Shown: positions 34,640-43,228, counted from the first letter of the stretch. The stretch: 64,000 bases of DNA from Inquilinus limosus (GCF_002195995.1 NZ_NHON01000020.1:1-64000); one strand, 5' to 3'. Notes: a model not told the origin generated them from the letters alone. Numbers and translations are program-made.

Positions 34640-36367
34640 TCAGTTCACCCTTGGCTTCGCCCCGCCCAGCACGGGCAGCTTGTTGGCGATGAGGACGACG
34701 GTGAAGGACACCACCAGCAGCAGGATGCCCAGCACGGCGATGGCCCCGTAATCGCCGCTCTCGTTGAGATCATAGATGATGACCGACACCAGCTTGGTCT
34801 GCGCCGTGGTCAGCAGGATGGTGGCCGACAGCTCCCGGATGGTGCCGATGAAGACGAAGCACCAGGCGGCGACGACGGTGGTGCGCAGCAGCGGCGCCGT
34901 GATCTGCCACAGGCTGCGCAGCCGGGTGGCGCCGAGGATGCGGCTGGCCTCCTCCAGCTCGGGATGGACACCCCGGATGGCGGCGGAGAGCTGCTGGTAG
35001 CCCGACGGCAGCTCGATCGTCAGGAAGGCGATCAGCAGGATCCACAGCGTGCCGTACAGCCGCAGCGCCGGATTGGCATAGGCCAGGAACAGCCCGACGC
35101 CGAGCACGATGCCGGGAACCGCGATCGGCGCCGTCGCCAGGACGCCGAGCAGCGACGCGCCGGGCACGGCGCGTCGCGCGACCAGGTAGGAAACGACCAG
35201 CGCCATGCCGGTCGCCAGGGTCGCCGTGGCCAGGCCGAGGATCAGCGTGTTCCAGATCGCCAGGCGGGTGGCGGACAGGTCGAACAGCACGAACTCGAAA
35301 TTGTGCAGGGTCAGCGCGTCCCAGCTCAGCGGCTCGGACAGGTTGTGGGTCAGCGCCACCTTGAGCAAAGCGAGATAGGGGAAGACGATGGTGACGCACA
35401 GGATCAGCAGCACATAGGCGCCGGCGAGCCATTTCCAGCGGCCCAGCCTGGTGCGGCGTGGCGTGCCGCTCTTGCCGCCGACCACGGTGTAGCCGCGCCG
35501 GCCGAGCAGCCATTTCTGCAGCCACAGCAGCAGCATGGTGACGACCAGCAGCGGCACGGCGCTGGCCGCGGCGAGGTCGAGGCGCGGCGGGAACTGGAAG
35601 TAGCTCCAGATCTTCGTGGTCAGGACATGGAAACCCGCCGGCAAGGCGAGGATGGCGGGGGAGCCGAACATGGTGAAGGCCTGAACGATCGCGATCAGCG
35701 CCCCGGCCAGGATCGCGGGCAGCACCATCGGCAGGGTCACGCGCCGCAGCGTCGTCCCCGGCCGGCCGCCCAGGATCGCCGACGCCTCCTCCAGGTCCGA
35801 CGGCACCTTGTCGAGCGCGTTGGCCACGAGGGTGAAGACGAAGGGAAAGGAATAGCAGGTGATGGCGAAGACCAGGCCTGGGAAGGTGTAGATGTTGAAC
35901 AGCACCTCCGACGGGTCGAGGTCGAAGGCCCAGCGATAGATGTTGTTGAGGATGCCGCTGTTGGGCGCGGCCAGCATCGCCCAGGCGATGGCGCCGAGGA
36001 AGGGCGGCGTGACGAAGGACGCGGTCACCAGGCTGCGGATCAGGCGCTGTCCCGGCATGTCGGTGCGCGCGACCAGCCAGGCCAGCGGTGTGGCCACGAG
36101 GCAGGAGAACAGGCCGACGCAGGCGGCCATGGCCATCGCGATCAGGAAGGCGCGGTGGATGGTGGCGTCGGACAGCAGGCGGCCGAAATTCGCCAGGGTC
36201 AGCGACCCCGACCGGTTGGTGACCGCGTAATAGACCAGCCAGCCGAGGGGGAACAGCACCAGCAGGCACAGGATCGCGGCCAGCAGCAGGAACAGCGGCG
36301 TCGACAGGTCGAAGCGGCGAGGCGGCCGGCGGCCGGCGGAATCGGCAGGCAGGGCAGTGCTGGTCAC
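34640..36367 (-). CDS. Fused ABC transporter permease (FbpB/ThiP type, iron/phosphonate/organic acid family)
   Basis: The protein has 575 residues from the GTG at 36367, which follows GAAGGTGA; a TTG start 48 bases earlier is possible. It contains two permease halves in one chain, each with about six membrane segments and its own coupling loop (DLEEASAILGGRPGTTLRRV and ELEEASRILGATRLRSLWQI). This layout is typical of ferric iron, thiamine or 2-aminoethylphosphonate importers. It is the last gene of the ATPase-binding protein-permease operon and is separated from the binding protein by a hairpin repeat. In context, import of an organic acid is more likely than iron. Confidence 0.88.
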   Translation of the reverse strand: MTSTALPADSAGRRPPRRFDLSTPLFLLLAAILCLLVLFPLGWLVYYAVTNRSGSLTLANFGRLLSDATIHRAFLIAMAMAACVGLFSCLVATPLAWLVARTDMPGQRLIRSLVTASFVTPPFLGAIAWAMLAAPNSGILNNIYRWAFDLDPSEVLFNIYTFPGLVFAITCYSFPFVFTLVANALDKVPSDLEEASAILGGRPGTTLRRVTLPMVLPAILAGALIAIVQAFTMFGSPAILALPAGFHVLTTKIWSYFQFPPRLDLAAASAVPLLVVTMLLLWLQKWLLGRRGYTVVGGKSGTPRRTRLGRWKWLAGAYVLLILCVTIVFPYLALLKVALTHNLSEPLSWDALTLHNFEFVLFDLSATRLAIWNTLILGLATATLATGMALVVSYLVARRAVPGASLLGVLATAPIAVPGIVLGVGLFLAYANPALRLYGTLWILLIAFLTIELPSGYQQLSAAIRGVHPELEEASRILGATRLRSLWQITAPLLRTTVVAAWCFVFIGTIRELSATILLTTAQTKLVSVIIYDLNESGDYGAIAVLGILLLVVSFTVVLIANKLPVLGGAKPRVN

Positions 36368-36450
36368 CTGGTCACCTTCGGGCTCGATCCACGGGTGTTC
36401 GGGCGGGGCGGGCAATCGGCGGGCAGGGAAGCGAGCGCTACACTCTCCGC

Positions 36451-36541
36451 TGTCATCCTCGGGCTTGACCCGAGGATCCAGGGGCTTTCAAGAGCGGCTC
36501 TTCGTGGCCCCTGGATTGCCGGGTCAAGCCCGGCAATGACA
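36451..36541. repeat. Intra-operon palindromic repeat hairpin (TCATCCTCGGG type)
   Basis: Arms around TGTCATCCTCGGGC and GCCCGGCAATGACA plus inner GGATCCAGGGGC and GCCCCTGGATTGCC make a long imperfect hairpin. Elements of this kind are dispersed in many alphaproteobacterial genomes. It lies between the solute-binding protein and permease genes of one operon, where it could block 3' decay and keep binding-protein mRNA in excess. Confidence 0.7.
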
Positions 36542-36582
36542 GACGAGACGTGGGTTCCCTTGCGGCTGGCGCCTGGCCGGCC

Positions 36583-37629
36583 TCAGGTCCCGAAATACTC
36601 CTCGTATTTCTGCTTGATGTCCTCGATGGCGTCGCGGACATCGGCCGGGTCGGACTCGATCAGCTTGATCTGCGACAGCGGCGTGCGCCCGGCCTTCTCC
36701 GTCACGTCGGGGCGGACCGACCGCAGGCCGCCGACATCGACGTTCAACTGCTGTGCCTGCTGCGAGAACATGAAGGAGTAGAACAGCTTTGCCGCGTTCG
36801 GATGGGGCGGATAGGCCAGGATCGCCGCATTGCCGAAGGCGATCGAGGTCCCCTCCGGCGGGTAGATCGGCTTGATCGGCACGCCTCGGTCCTGAAGGAT
36901 GAAGACGTTGTACTCGTTGCCGTCGGCCTGGATCGGCCGCTCGCCCTGGGACAGCACCTTCGGCGGCTCGGTCGAGGACTGGACCTGCATCACCTCCTGG
37001 TGCCCCAGCTTCTCGAAATAGTCGAAGCCGAGAAGCTGGCTCAGCGCATAGGTCGCGGTCATCACGTTGCCGCTGTATCCGGGGTGCGACTTGACCAGCT
37101 TGCCCTTGTATTTGGGGTCCAGCAGGTCGGTCCAGGTCTTCGGCACATCCTCCGGCTTCACCAGGTCGGTGCGATAGGCCATCACCGTCAGCGTGGCGCG
37201 GAACGCGGCGTACTGGCCGTCCGGGTCCTTGTCATCGGCACCCCAGAGCTTGGCGACATCCTCCGGCACCGCCGGCGTCAGCCAGTTCTGGTCCTTCAGG
37301 GTCAGGAAGTTCGAGGCGTCCGACGTCTCGATGACGTCGGCATTGTGGATGCCGGCCGAGTATTCCTGGCCGATGCGCTGGAACACCCGTTCGGAGCCGG
37401 CGCGCTCGACCTGGACCTTCAGGCCGGGATATTTGGCCTCGAAGGCGGCGCCCAGCTTCTCGGCCACCTGGACGTCGGTCGAGGTGTAGTAGACGACCGT
37501 GCCTTCCTTGGTCGCCGCGGCGACAAGGTCGGGGGTCACCTGGTAGGGCTCGGGTGCTGCCGCCCAGCCCGGGCCGCTGCAGCCGATGGCGACGAACAGG
37601 GTAACGGCCGCAATTCTTGCGTTCGACAT
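36583..37629 (-). CDS. ABC transporter solute-binding protein (ferric/2-aminoethylphosphonate family, type 2 fold)
   Basis: The protein has 348 residues from the ATG at 37629, preceded by a strong GGGAGG. The signal peptide MSNARIAAVTLFVAIGCSGP is cleaved probably near GWA (23). EGTVVYYTSTDVQVAEKLG, KYPGLKVQVERAGSERVFQR and YAPPHP-like C-terminal blocks place it in the FbpA/PhnS-like group. The conserved Tyr pair needed for ferric iron is not obvious to me. It lies between the ATPase and the fused permease genes, and the operon carries the candidate GntR operator. The likely ligand is the carboxylate degraded by the adjacent dehydrogenases. Confidence 0.87.
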   Translation of the reverse strand: MSNARIAAVTLFVAIGCSGPGWAAAPEPYQVTPDLVAAATKEGTVVYYTSTDVQVAEKLGAAFEAKYPGLKVQVERAGSERVFQRIGQEYSAGIHNADVIETSDASNFLTLKDQNWLTPAVPEDVAKLWGADDKDPDGQYAAFRATLTVMAYRTDLVKPEDVPKTWTDLLDPKYKGKLVKSHPGYSGNVMTATYALSQLLGFDYFEKLGHQEVMQVQSSTEPPKVLSQGERPIQADGNEYNVFILQDRGVPIKPIYPPEGTSIAFGNAAILAYPPHPNAAKLFYSFMFSQQAQQLNVDVGGLRSVRPDVTEKAGRTPLSQIKLIESDPADVRDAIEDIKQKYEEYFGT

Positions 37630-37640
37630 TGTTTCCTCCC

Positions 37641-38708
37641 TTATCGTGCGAGTGCCCTGCACCGCTCGGGCGGGCAGTGGAGCCAGACCTCCTGGTGCTG
37701 CGGGATGGCGACGCCGACCGGGGCGATGGCCCGCACCACCTCGCCGCCCGGCAGGCCGACCAGATAGTCCCGGTGCGAGCCGAGATAGACCTGGCGCATC
37801 ACCGTGCCGGCCACCCAGTTGCCGGCCTGGCCGTTCGGCCGCTCGGTCGCGAGATGGACGTCGTGGTGCCGCACCGAGACGGCGGTCGGGCCGTCCGCGG
37901 CGAAATCGCCGCTGCCGCAGCGCAGGACCAGCCCACCGCCGCAATCGACGGCATCGTCGCCGACGCGCCGGCCCTTGAAGATGTTGGTGCCGCCGATGAA
38001 CTGGGCGACGAATTCCGACCGCGGCCGCTCATAGATGTCTTCCGGCGATCCCGCCTGCTCGACATGGCCCTGGTTCATCACCACGATGATGTCGGCGGCG
38101 GTCATCGCCTCGGTCTGGTCATGGGTCACATAGACCGTGGTGTAGCGGTACTCGTCGTGCAGGCGGCGGATCTCGAACCGCATCTCCTCCCGCAGATTGG
38201 CGTCCAGGTTGGACAGCGGCTCGTCCAGCAGCAGCGTCTCCGGCTCCACCACCAGGGCCCGGGCCAGCGACACGCGCTGCTGCTGCCCGCCCGACAGCTC
38301 GCCGGGATAGCGCTCCGCCAGCGTGTCCAGCCTGGTCGCCTGCAGGATGCGGTTCGTCCGTGCCTGGATGTCGGCCTTGCTCGCCCGCCGCAGCCGCAGG
38401 CCGTAGGCGACGTTCTCGAACACGGTCATATGGGGCCAGAGCGCATAGCTCTGGAAGATCATCGACATGTTGCGGGCCTCGGGCGGCGCGCTGGCGGCCG
38501 GGGAGGAGACGACGCGCCCGCCGACCCGGATCTGCCCGGCGGAGGGTTCCGCGAACCCGGCGACCAGCCGCAGCGTCGTGGTCTTGCCGCAGCCGGACGG
38601 GCCGAGCAGGCAGACCAGCTTTCCCTTGTCGATGGCGAGGTCGACGCCGTTGACGACCGTCAGGTCGCCATACCGTTTCGTCAGCCCGTCGAGTTCCACG
38701 AAAGGCAT
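37641..38708 (-). CDS. ABC transporter ATP-binding protein (PotA/FbpC-like, with TOBE domain)
   Basis: The protein has 355 residues from the ATG at 38708, with GGGAGGA upstream. Walker A GPSGCGKTT is at 36-44, the Q-loop FQSYALWPHMTVFENVAYGL follows, then signature ELSGGQQQRVSLARAL, Walker B LLLDEPLSNLD and the switch His in THDQTEAM. The C-terminal 110 residues fit a TOBE ligand or regulatory domain. It is the first gene of the importer operon, with a candidate GntR operator about 65 bp upstream. Confidence 0.92.
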   Translation of the reverse strand: MPFVELDGLTKRYGDLTVVNGVDLAIDKGKLVCLLGPSGCGKTTTLRLVAGFAEPSAGQIRVGGRVVSSPAASAPPEARNMSMIFQSYALWPHMTVFENVAYGLRLRRASKADIQARTNRILQATRLDTLAERYPGELSGGQQQRVSLARALVVEPETLLLDEPLSNLDANLREEMRFEIRRLHDEYRYTTVYVTHDQTEAMTAADIIVVMNQGHVEQAGSPEDIYERPRSEFVAQFIGGTNIFKGRRVGDDAVDCGGGLVLRCGSGDFAADGPTAVSVRHHDVHLATERPNGQAGNWVAGTVMRQVYLGSHRDYLVGLPGGEVVRAIAPVGVAIPQHQEVWLHCPPERCRALAR

Positions 38709-38773
38709 GAATCCTCCCAGCCGCTTTTGCGGGTCGCACGCGTCTGCCCAAGGATGGGGTGTTTTTGTTTTCA

Positions 38774-38808
38774 GAAGATTGTCGACAGTTAACCAAAGAT
38801 GTCAACGG
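38774..38808. promoter_or_regulatory. Candidate GntR operator upstream of the ABC importer operon
   Basis: GAAGATTGTCGACAGTTAAC starts at 38774 and a second half-site ATGTCAACG follows at 38799. The first matches the motif at 33521-33541 (minus strand) and 41142-41162. TGTCGACA is itself a perfect palindrome. It lies in the 193-bp gap 38709-38901 between the importer operon and the end of the next operon; the rest of that gap shows nothing else recognisable. Confidence 0.6.
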
Positions 38809-38901
38809 AAAACCGGCTTGACCGGGCTCGGCGCTTCGAAGGTGAGCGAAGTCGGAGACAGCGGGGCCCGGCCGGACGGCCGGACCTCCGCTGCCGGCAG
38901 G

Positions 38902-39975
38902 CTAGAGGGCGGCCGCGACCGCCTGGCCGCATTCAACCGTGGTCGCAGTGCCGCCCAGGTCGCGGGTGCGCAGCGACGGCTGCGCCAGCACGGTCTCGAT
39001 CGCCGAGACGATCGCCGCCGATGCCTCGGCTTGCCCGAGATGGTCGAGCAGCATGGCGGCGGACCAGATCTGCCCGATCGGGTTGGCGATACCCTGGCCG
39101 GCGATGTCCGGCGCCGAGCCGTGCACGGGCTCGAACAGGGACGGGAAGTTGCGCTCGGGGTTGATGTTGGCGCTCGGCGCGATGCCGATGGTCCCGGTGC
39201 AGGCGGGGCCGAGATCCGACAGGATGTCGCCGAACAGGTTGGAGGCGACGACCACGTCGAACCAGTCCGGATGCAGCACGAACTGCGCCGTCAGGATGTC
39301 GATGTGGTACTTGTCCCAGCGCACCTCGGGATAGGCCTTGGCCATCTCCACCACCCGCTCGTCCCAATAGGGCATGGTGATCGAGATGCCGTTGGACTTG
39401 GTCGCCGAGGTCAGGTGCTTGCGCTTGCCCTTGGCCGCCAGCTCGAAGGCGAATTTGAGCACCCGGTCGACGCCGGTGCGGGTCATCACCGTTTCCTGGA
39501 TCACCACCTCCCGCTCGGTGCCGGGGAACATGCGGCCGCCGATCGAGGAATACTCGCCCTCGGTGTTCTCGCGCACCACCCAGAAGTCGATGTCGCCCGG
39601 GCCGCGGCCGGCCAGCGGGCAGGGCACGCCCGGCATCAGGCGCACGGGCCGCAGGTTCACATACTGGTCGAATTCCCGCCGGAACTGGATCAGCGACCCC
39701 CACAGCGAGACGTGGTCGGGGACGCCGGCCGGCCAGCCGACCGCGCCGAAGAAGATCGCGTCATGCGACCCGATCCGCGCCTTCCAGTCGTCCGGCATCA
39801 TTTGGCCGTGCTGGGCGTAATGGTCGTAGGAGGCGAAGTCGAACCAGTCGAGCGACAGGCCGATGCCGAAGCGGGCGGCCGCCTTCTCCAGCACCCGCAC
39901 GCCCTCGGGCACGACCTCCTTGCCGATGCCGTCCCCGGGGATGACGGCGATGCGGAAACTGTTCGATGGCGTCAT
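38902..39975 (-). CDS. Tartrate dehydrogenase/decarboxylase or D-malate dehydrogenase-family enzyme
   Basis: The protein has 357 residues. IAVIPGDGIGKEVVPEGVRV, VVRENTEGEYSSIGGR and ASNLFGDILSDLGPA are the dehydrogenase blocks. The intact RENTEGEY and LSLDWFDFASYDHY match the TtuC/DmlA branch (tartrate/D-malate) well. It follows the PdxA-like gene by 26 bp in an operon driven from the 41.1-kb divergent promoter. It probably performs NAD- and metal-dependent oxidation, with or without decarboxylation, of a 2-hydroxy dicarboxylate. Confidence 0.9.
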   Translation of the reverse strand: MTPSNSFRIAVIPGDGIGKEVVPEGVRVLEKAAARFGIGLSLDWFDFASYDHYAQHGQMMPDDWKARIGSHDAIFFGAVGWPAGVPDHVSLWGSLIQFRREFDQYVNLRPVRLMPGVPCPLAGRGPGDIDFWVVRENTEGEYSSIGGRMFPGTEREVVIQETVMTRTGVDRVLKFAFELAAKGKRKHLTSATKSNGISITMPYWDERVVEMAKAYPEVRWDKYHIDILTAQFVLHPDWFDVVVASNLFGDILSDLGPACTGTIGIAPSANINPERNFPSLFEPVHGSAPDIAGQGIANPIGQIWSAAMLLDHLGQAEASAAIVSAIETVLAQPSLRTRDLGGTATTVECGQAVAAAL

Positions 39976-40001
39976 GGATCGCTTCCCAGTCGGCGGGCCG
40001 G

Positions 40002-41039
40002 TCAGGCCGCGGTTTCGGTCACCTGCAACCCCTTGCGGCGCGCCAGCTGCGCCGCCAGCCGGACCGCCGCCTCCAGCGCGCCGGTGGTGGCGACGCCCTG
40101 GCCGACGATGTCGAAGGCGGTCCCGTGCGCCGGGGTGGTGAACACCGTATCGAGCCCCGCGGTCACCGTCACGCCGCGGCTGAAGCCGCGCAGTTTTGTC
40201 GCGATCTGCCCCTGGTCGTGATACATCGCGACCACGCTGTCATAGTCGCCGGCGAAGGCCTTGATGTAGACCGTGTCGGACGGGAAGGGGCCCTTGCAGT
40301 CGATGCCGGTCGCCGCGGCGGCCTTCACCGCCGGGGCGATCACGTCGATCTCGTCGCGCCCGAACAGCCCGTTCTCCCCGGCATGGGGGTTCAGCGCGGC
40401 GACGGCGATGCGCGGTTTGGCGATGCCGGCCCGCTTCATCGTGTGGTCGACCAGTTCGATCGCCTGGATGATGCTGCGGTGGTTGATCTGCTCGACCGCG
40501 GTGCGCAGCGGCACATGCGAGGTGACGCGCGACATCCACTGGCCGTCCAGCACGTTCATCTCCGAGAAATAGCCCTTGTGGCCCAGGAGATGGGCGAACA
40601 GCTTGTGCTCGTCCGGGAAGCGCCAGCCGCCGGCATGCAGGGCGGCCTTGTTCAGGGGCGCGAAGGTGATGGCGTCCAGCCCGCCCTTCAGCGCCAGCCG
40701 CACCGCGGCGGCCAGCGTGTCGCCCGTCAGCCGGCCCGACTCGGCCGAGACCGCGGCGCGCGGGAACGCCGCCGGGTCGATGTTGCCGAGATCGATCAGC
40801 GGGACGCCCGGGCTGTTCCAGTCGATCCGCCCCGCATCCGCCACCGGCCGGATCGACAGCGCGACGCCTGCGTCACGGGCGCCCATCTCCAGCACCCGGC
40901 GGTCGCCGAGGACGACGATCCGGGCGGCATCGGCGAGCCGGCCGTCGGAGACGACGCGCGCCACCAGCTCCGGGCCGATGCCGGTGGCATCGCCCATCAG
41001 CAGGGCCAGGCGGGGGGCGGCTGCGCTTGAGTCCGTCAT
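40002..41039 (-). CDS. PdxA/PdxA2-family NAD-dependent 4-phospho-hydroxyacid dehydrogenase
   Basis: The protein has 345 residues from the ATG at 41039 (GAGGA upstream). LLMGDATGIGPELVAR is the family start motif with Ala-Thr in place of the usual Pro-Ala, as in catabolic PdxA2 proteins. VTSHVPLRT, NPHAGENGLFGRDE and MYHDQGQIATKL carry the metal-binding His residues. Housekeeping PdxA makes vitamin B6; catabolic homologues oxidise phosphorylated threonate or erythronate, or aromatic diols. No DUF1537 kinase, the usual PdxA2 partner, is visible here, so a standard threonate pathway is not supported. Its operon promoter shares the regulon motif. Confidence 0.85.
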   Translation of the reverse strand: MTDSSAAAPRLALLMGDATGIGPELVARVVSDGRLADAARIVVLGDRRVLEMGARDAGVALSIRPVADAGRIDWNSPGVPLIDLGNIDPAAFPRAAVSAESGRLTGDTLAAAVRLALKGGLDAITFAPLNKAALHAGGWRFPDEHKLFAHLLGHKGYFSEMNVLDGQWMSRVTSHVPLRTAVEQINHRSIIQAIELVDHTMKRAGIAKPRIAVAALNPHAGENGLFGRDEIDVIAPAVKAAAATGIDCKGPFPSDTVYIKAFAGDYDSVVAMYHDQGQIATKLRGFSRGVTVTAGLDTVFTTPAHGTAFDIVGQGVATTGALEAAVRLAAQLARRKGLQVTETAA

Positions 41040-41134
41040 GGTGCGTTTCCTCGGCTCTGGCCGGCATTGGCGGCCGGGCGACGCTGTCGCTCCCGGGGGC
41101 CGTTGCCGGTGATCGTGCTCCCGGCTCAGGGAAA

Positions 41135-41162
41135 GTCAACTGAAAATTGTTGACAGTTTGCA
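41135..41162. promoter_or_regulatory. Candidate GntR operator in the PdxA-like/dehalogenase divergent promoter
   Basis: GTCAAC (41135-41140) and GTTGAC (41149-41154) form an inverted repeat, and AATTGTTGACAGTTTGC is nearly identical to the motif upstream of the PrpD and importer operons. It is central in the 166-bp divergent region 41040-41205, so it can serve both the PdxA-like operon and the dehalogenase-like gene. Confidence 0.62.
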
Positions 41163-41205
41163 ATTCGAGGAAAAGGGTACAGCCACCATTCGCGGGAGGA
41201 AGAGC

Positions 41206-42195
41206 ATGGTTTCCGAGACACCGGTCGCCGTCGCGCCGATGCCGCCCCTGGCGACCGGCCACGGATCGCTGATGGAGGGCTTCACCTATCGGCGGATCAA
41301 GACCGGCGGCGCCGAGATCAACACCGCCGTCGCGGGCGACGGGCCGCCGCTGCTGCTGATCCACGGCAATCCGCTGACCCATGTCAGCTGGCATCGCATC
41401 GCGCCGTCGCTGGCGAAGACCTTCACGGTGGTGGCGATCGACCTGCGCGGCTATGGCGACAGCGCCAAGCCGGATGGCGGGCCGGACCATGCGGCCTACA
41501 GCTTCCGGGCGATGGGCGAGGACGCGTTCGAGGTGATGACCGCGCTCGGCTTCGACCGCTTCGCCCTCGCCGGGCACGACCGGGGGGCGCGGGTCGGCTT
41601 CCGCATGGCGATCGACCGGCCGGACCGGGTCACCCGGTTCTGCGCGCTCGACATCATCCCGACCCATCACCTGCTGACCAATGTCACGCTCGGCTGGGGG
41701 CTCGAGAGCTATCACTGGTTCTTCATGGCGCAGAAGGCGCCGTTCCCGGAGAAGCTGATCTGCGCCGACCTCGACTATTACATCCAGTACAAGCTCAACA
41801 AGAAGGGCGTCGGCCTGCAGATCTTCACGCCCGAGGCCTTCAGGGAATATGCGCGCTGCACCACGCCGGAGCAGATCCATGCGGTGTGCGAGGACTACCG
41901 CGCGACCGTGACCCTCGACCTGGCGATGGACATGGCGGATTTCGGCAAGCGGCGGATCCGGTGCCCGGTCATGGTGCTCTGGGGCAGCAACAGCCATGTC
42001 GGGCGCCACCTGAAGCCGATCGAGGCCTGGACGCCCTGGGCGCCGGATCTGCGCGGCTGGGCCATCCCGACCGGGCACTACCCGGCGGAGCATCGCCCGG
42101 ACCTGGTCTATGAGAGCTTCTGGTCGTTCTTCACCGGCGCGGAACCCAGGCCCTATTCATCGGACAGCGACGCCATGGCCCGGGCGGCGCTCTGA
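41206..42195 (+). CDS. Alpha/beta hydrolase of the fluoroacetate (haloacetate) dehalogenase family
   Basis: The protein has 329 residues from the ATG at 41206 after GGGAGGA; a longer in-frame start lacks a ribosome site. LLIHGNPLTHVSW is the oxyanion region, GHDRGARVG holds nucleophile Asp125 with Arg126 and Arg129, CALDIIPT holds Asp149, SYHWFF holds His170-Trp171, CEDYRA holds Tyr231 and PTGHYP holds His291. These correspond to the nucleophile, acid, base, carboxylate-binding arginines and halide-binding trio known from bacterial fluoroacetate dehalogenases. There is no signal peptide. It is divergent from the PdxA-like operon and shares its candidate operator. Hydrolysis of a haloacid is the simplest prediction; an epoxide or ester substrate remains possible. 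Confidence 0.88.
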   Translation: MVSETPVAVAPMPPLATGHGSLMEGFTYRRIKTGGAEINTAVAGDGPPLLLIHGNPLTHVSWHRIAPSLAKTFTVVAIDLRGYGDSAKPDGGPDHAAYSFRAMGEDAFEVMTALGFDRFALAGHDRGARVGFRMAIDRPDRVTRFCALDIIPTHHLLTNVTLGWGLESYHWFFMAQKAPFPEKLICADLDYYIQYKLNKKGVGLQIFTPEAFREYARCTTPEQIHAVCEDYRATVTLDLAMDMADFGKRRIRCPVMVLWGSNSHVGRHLKPIEAWTPWAPDLRGWAIPTGHYPAEHRPDLVYESFWSFFTGAEPRPYSSDSDAMARAAL

Positions 42196-42372
42196 GGATT
42201 CGGGGGCAGCCCGGAGGCTGCGGGTTCGCGGATCTGGCGGATAGGGCGGCGGGCCCGGCTCTCCCCTCCGCCCGCTGCCTCGACGGCAGCCGGATCGGCG
42301 CGGCCGGCAGTGCGGCCGCGCCGGGCCAGCCGCATGGGAATGAGCCGGCCCGCGCCTCCCCGGAACGGGCCT

Positions 42373-43128
42373 TCAGCCGACCCTGACGCTCATCCCGCCA
42401 TCGACCATCATGACCGAGCCGACCATGAAGCTGGCGCGGTCCGACGACAGGAAGGCGACGACCTCGGCGATCTCCTCGGCGCCCGCCGCGCGGCCGATCG
42501 GCGCCTTGCGGCCGTGGTCGGCCAGGAATTCCGGGCCATTGTCCATCTTGCCCGTCCAGATGTCGGTCACCACGTCGCCGGAGCCGATCGCATTGACACG
42601 GATGCCGTGCCCGATCGCCTCCAGGGCCAGGGTGCGTGTCAGCTGCACGAGGGCTCCCTTCGAGGCGGTGTAGGCCGCGATCTGCGGAAAGGCGAAATAG
42701 GCGGCGTAGGAGGCGATGTTGACGATTGCGCCGCTGCGGTTGGGGATCATCGCCTTCATCGCCTCCCGCGCGTGGAGGAACGCGCCGGTGACGTTCACCG
42801 ACATGATCGCGTCCCATTCCTCCCGCGTCATGTCGACCACGAGCTTGCCCATGATCCGCGCCGCGTTGTTGACCAGGATGTCCAGCCTGCCGAAGGTGTC
42901 CACGGCGAGCGCGACCGCTTTCGCGGCGCTGTCCTCCTGCGATATGTCGGCCACCATCGGCACGACGCCCGGCCTGGCGAGGCGCTCGACCTCGGGGTTG
43001 ATGTCTTCGGCAATCACCTTGGCGCCGCGGGCGTGCAGAAGCTCCGCGATGGCGCGCCCGATGCCGCTGGCCGCGCCGGTGACGATTGCGACCTTTCCTT
43101 CGACTTCGGTGGCGGGTGTGCTGGTCAT
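42373..43128 (-). CDS. Short-chain dehydrogenase/reductase (SDR, glucose/3-oxoacyl reductase type)
   Basis: The protein has 251 residues from the ATG at 43128 (GGAG upstream); the longer frame would run into the divergent promoter. VAIVTGAASGIGRAIAELL is the cofactor-binding TGxxxGxG, NNAA follows near 85, and the catalytic Ser-Tyr-Lys are in NIASYAAY and YTASKGAL. Acidic residues after the second strand (AEDINPE) suggest NAD(H) preference. The C-terminal FMVGSVMMVDGGMSVRVG is typical of tetrameric SDRs. It is divergent from a LysR gene that probably controls it. Confidence 0.9.
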   Translation of the reverse strand: MTSTPATEVEGKVAIVTGAASGIGRAIAELLHARGAKVIAEDINPEVERLARPGVVPMVADISQEDSAAKAVALAVDTFGRLDILVNNAARIMGKLVVDMTREEWDAIMSVNVTGAFLHAREAMKAMIPNRSGAIVNIASYAAYFAFPQIAAYTASKGALVQLTRTLALEAIGHGIRVNAIGSGDVVTDIWTGKMDNGPEFLADHGRKAPIGRAAGAEEIAEVVAFLSSDRASFMVGSVMMVDGGMSVRVG

Positions 43129-43208
43129 GACCTGTCTCCTTGCTTGATCACAACGGCGACGGAGAGGCGTCCGCTGCCGTGCCCAGAAGCTAGGAGGGCG
43201 CGACACCC

Positions 43209-43228
43209 GGGTTAATCCGCGGTATCCC
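43209..43228. promoter_or_regulatory. Weak candidate LysR site between SDR and LysR genes
   Basis: GGGTTA and TATCCC form an imperfect inverted repeat around a GC-rich centre in the 154-bp divergent region 43129-43282. Position is suitable for autoregulation of the LysR gene and control of the SDR gene. One arm position is mismatched, so confidence is low. Confidence 0.25.
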
